From JAGNHB01 sp964436005 (lineage in GTDB: Bacteria > Acidobacteriota > JAAYUB01): a stretch of 64,000 bases of DNA. Below the pieces are notes generated by a model. That model had not been told where the DNA came from. It searched no databases and saw nothing but the letters and a program-made list of their open reading frames with translations. This document shows positions 63,037 to 64,000 of the stretch, piece by piece (within the stretch, counting starts at the first letter, position 1; every line of letters begins with the position of its first letter). The stretch covers positions 1-64,000 of the forward strand of contig CAYTBK010000001.1 in assembly GCA_964436005.1 (NCBI GenBank), read 5' to 3'. The position numbers were made by a program, and so were the translations under genes.

Positions 63037-64000
63037 TTAACGCGGCTGGATGCTGCCGGTCAAGGGGATGCGGATTTCGCGTTGGCGCGGGCTGTCGGTG
63101 GCGATCACCAGTTCCCCGCTCCAGGGGCCCGGCGGGGCATCCTCCCCGACGCGCAAGGCGATTTCCAGCCCGGCCGCTTCCGGCGGGCCGCCGGCCGGCC
63201 TGGTCTCCTCCGGCTTCTCCCGTCTCGATACGCTCACCTGCAACCAGGGTGCCGTGGTTTTGGCAGAGGAAACCGAAACCGCCGGGTTGGCCACCAGGAC
63301 GTAGACGCTGCGGGGAAAAGCCTGGCCCGGCGCCAGGGTGCCGAAGGACAGCGACGGGGGGTACGCGGCCACGTCCTCCAGCAGTTGGCCCTTGACGGGG
63401 ATGGTCAGGGAGGGGAATTCCGGGCTGTCGAAAACGATCTTGATTGCGCCGCGGAGACCGCCGGCCGGCGCGCCCGCCAGGAGGCGCAGCTCGAGGGCAA
63501 GGGCGTCCGGCGACGTTTCCGGCAGCCGGTTCACCGCGAGGAAGGGGCTCCCCTCCACGCCGATGGAGGCCGCTTTCGGCAGCGGCCCGGCGTTGCACCG
63601 GACTTCCGCCTGCAGGGCCGGGTGGGCGAAGCGGCTCACCCGCCGGAAATCGATTTCCTTCGGCTCGCAAGCGTAGGGCGGGAGGACGGTCCCGTGCAGC
63701 TCCAGCAGGTACTCGGGCCGCCCCGGGTCGTCGCTCTGCACGTTGATGAGCTTGTTCACCGCCCCTTCGAACTCGGTGGAATCGAAAATGACGTTCACCA
63801 CCGCCACGCCCCCCGGCTCGATGACCTGCTTGGAAATGGGAGCGGCCGTGCACTCGCAGCCGGGCACCACGGCCAGGATCCGCAGGTCCGCCTCCCCCCG
63901 GTTTTCCAGGACGAAAGCGTGGCCGATCTTGCGTCCGCGGATGACTTTGCCGAAGGCGTACTCCGGCGCCTCGCAGAAGATGGCGGGTTTGGCCGCCGGT
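63037..64000 (-). CDS. DUF1573-domain protein (5' truncated by window end)
   Basis: The frame is open to the window edge; about 320 residues are visible. It begins within an EYAFGKVIRGRKIGHAFVLENRGEADLRIL segment followed by VPGCECTA, a classic DUF1573 (ASPM/SPD2/Hydin-like immunoglobulin) repeat. Two or three further Ig-like repeats can be followed (IDFRRVSRFAHPALQAEVRCNAGPL and LSFGTLAPGQAFPRSVYVLV). Such proteins are usually exported and structural; their partners are unknown. It heads, as far as visible, a minus-strand set with the membrane protein and the lipoprotein. Confidence 0.8.
   Translation of the reverse strand, partial: PAAKPAIFCEAPEYAFGKVIRGRKIGHAFVLENRGEADLRILAVVPGCECTAAPISKQVIEPGGVAVVNVIFDSTEFEGAVNKLINVQSDDPGRPEYLLELHGTVLPPYACEPKEIDFRRVSRFAHPALQAEVRCNAGPLPKAASIGVEGSPFLAVNRLPETSPDALALELRLLAGAPAGGLRGAIKIVFDSPEFPSLTIPVKGQLLEDVAAYPPSLSFGTLAPGQAFPRSVYVLVANPAVSVSSAKTTAPWLQVSVSRREKPEETRPAGGPPEAAGLEIALRVGEDAPPGPWSGELVIATDSPRQREIRIPLTGSIQPR

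Overview
The window reads as a high-GC chromosome segment from a free-living Gram-negative bacterium with an anaerobic or low-oxygen lifestyle. LpxD and two WaaL-like proteins point to a lipopolysaccharide-type envelope. A complete 2-oxoacid:ferredoxin oxidoreductase and a rubredoxin/flavodiiron pair point to ferredoxin metabolism with oxygen detoxification. A diadenylate cyclase, a BlaI/BlaR1-like pair, a secreted dockerin-bearing metallopeptidase and the general gene style fit Acidobacteriota or a neighbouring phylum, but no rRNA or other decisive marker is present, so this placement is inference. I found no tRNA, rRNA, CRISPR array, insertion sequence or replication origin.

Layout. 0-6 kb: tail of a secreted M36-like metallopeptidase, a SHOCT membrane protein, a SMUG1-type uracil-DNA glycosylase and two proteins of unknown role. 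6.2-12.2 kb: a tightly coupled run ftsH-folP-cdaA-tcdA-M28 peptidase. 12.3-17 kb: two small proteins, then on the minus strand an M49-like metallopeptidase and a GT39-type membrane glycosyltransferase. 17.2-21.5 kb: a cyclic-2,3-diphosphoglycerate-synthetase-like GTPase followed by a ferredoxin, an alpha subunit and a fused beta-gamma subunit of a 2-oxoacid:ferredoxin oxidoreductase, closed by a strong terminator. 21.5-33.5 kb: housekeeping genes (NFACT-R protein, AbiEi-like regulator, CheW, glycogen phosphorylase, LolA-like protein, RsmD, DnaJ/TPR protein, LpxD, rubredoxin, flavodiiron protein, FabH).

33.7-54.1 kb is a surface-polysaccharide island made of three transcription blocks. A plus-strand operon starts behind a good sigma70-type promoter: GT4, Wzx flippase, GT4, O-antigen ligase/polymerase, GT4, an alpha/alpha-barrel-like protein, AsnB-type amidotransferase and a DUF354 protein. 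A converging minus-strand operon carries a second ligase/polymerase, an unusual composite sugar transferase, and the WbpB/WbpD/WbpE trio for 2,3-diacetamido-2,3-dideoxy uronic acid sugars. A third block holds a heparinase II/III-like lyase and a methyltransferase. Together they suggest a Wzx/Wzy-type glycan containing an acetamido uronic acid that may be amidated by the AsnB-like enzyme.

54.1-64 kb: an aspS-CRP/DUF4388-like-pgsA operon, a small secreted protein, a 1-kb gene-free stretch full of degenerate repeats, a blaI-blaR1-like pair with palindromic operators and a strong terminator, and a minus-strand group made of a lipoprotein, a membrane protein and a DUF1573 protein cut by the window end. 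Many genes are joined by 4-nt ATGA/GTGA overlaps. Recognisable promoters mostly show a clear -10 (TATAAT or TACAAT) and a weak -35.
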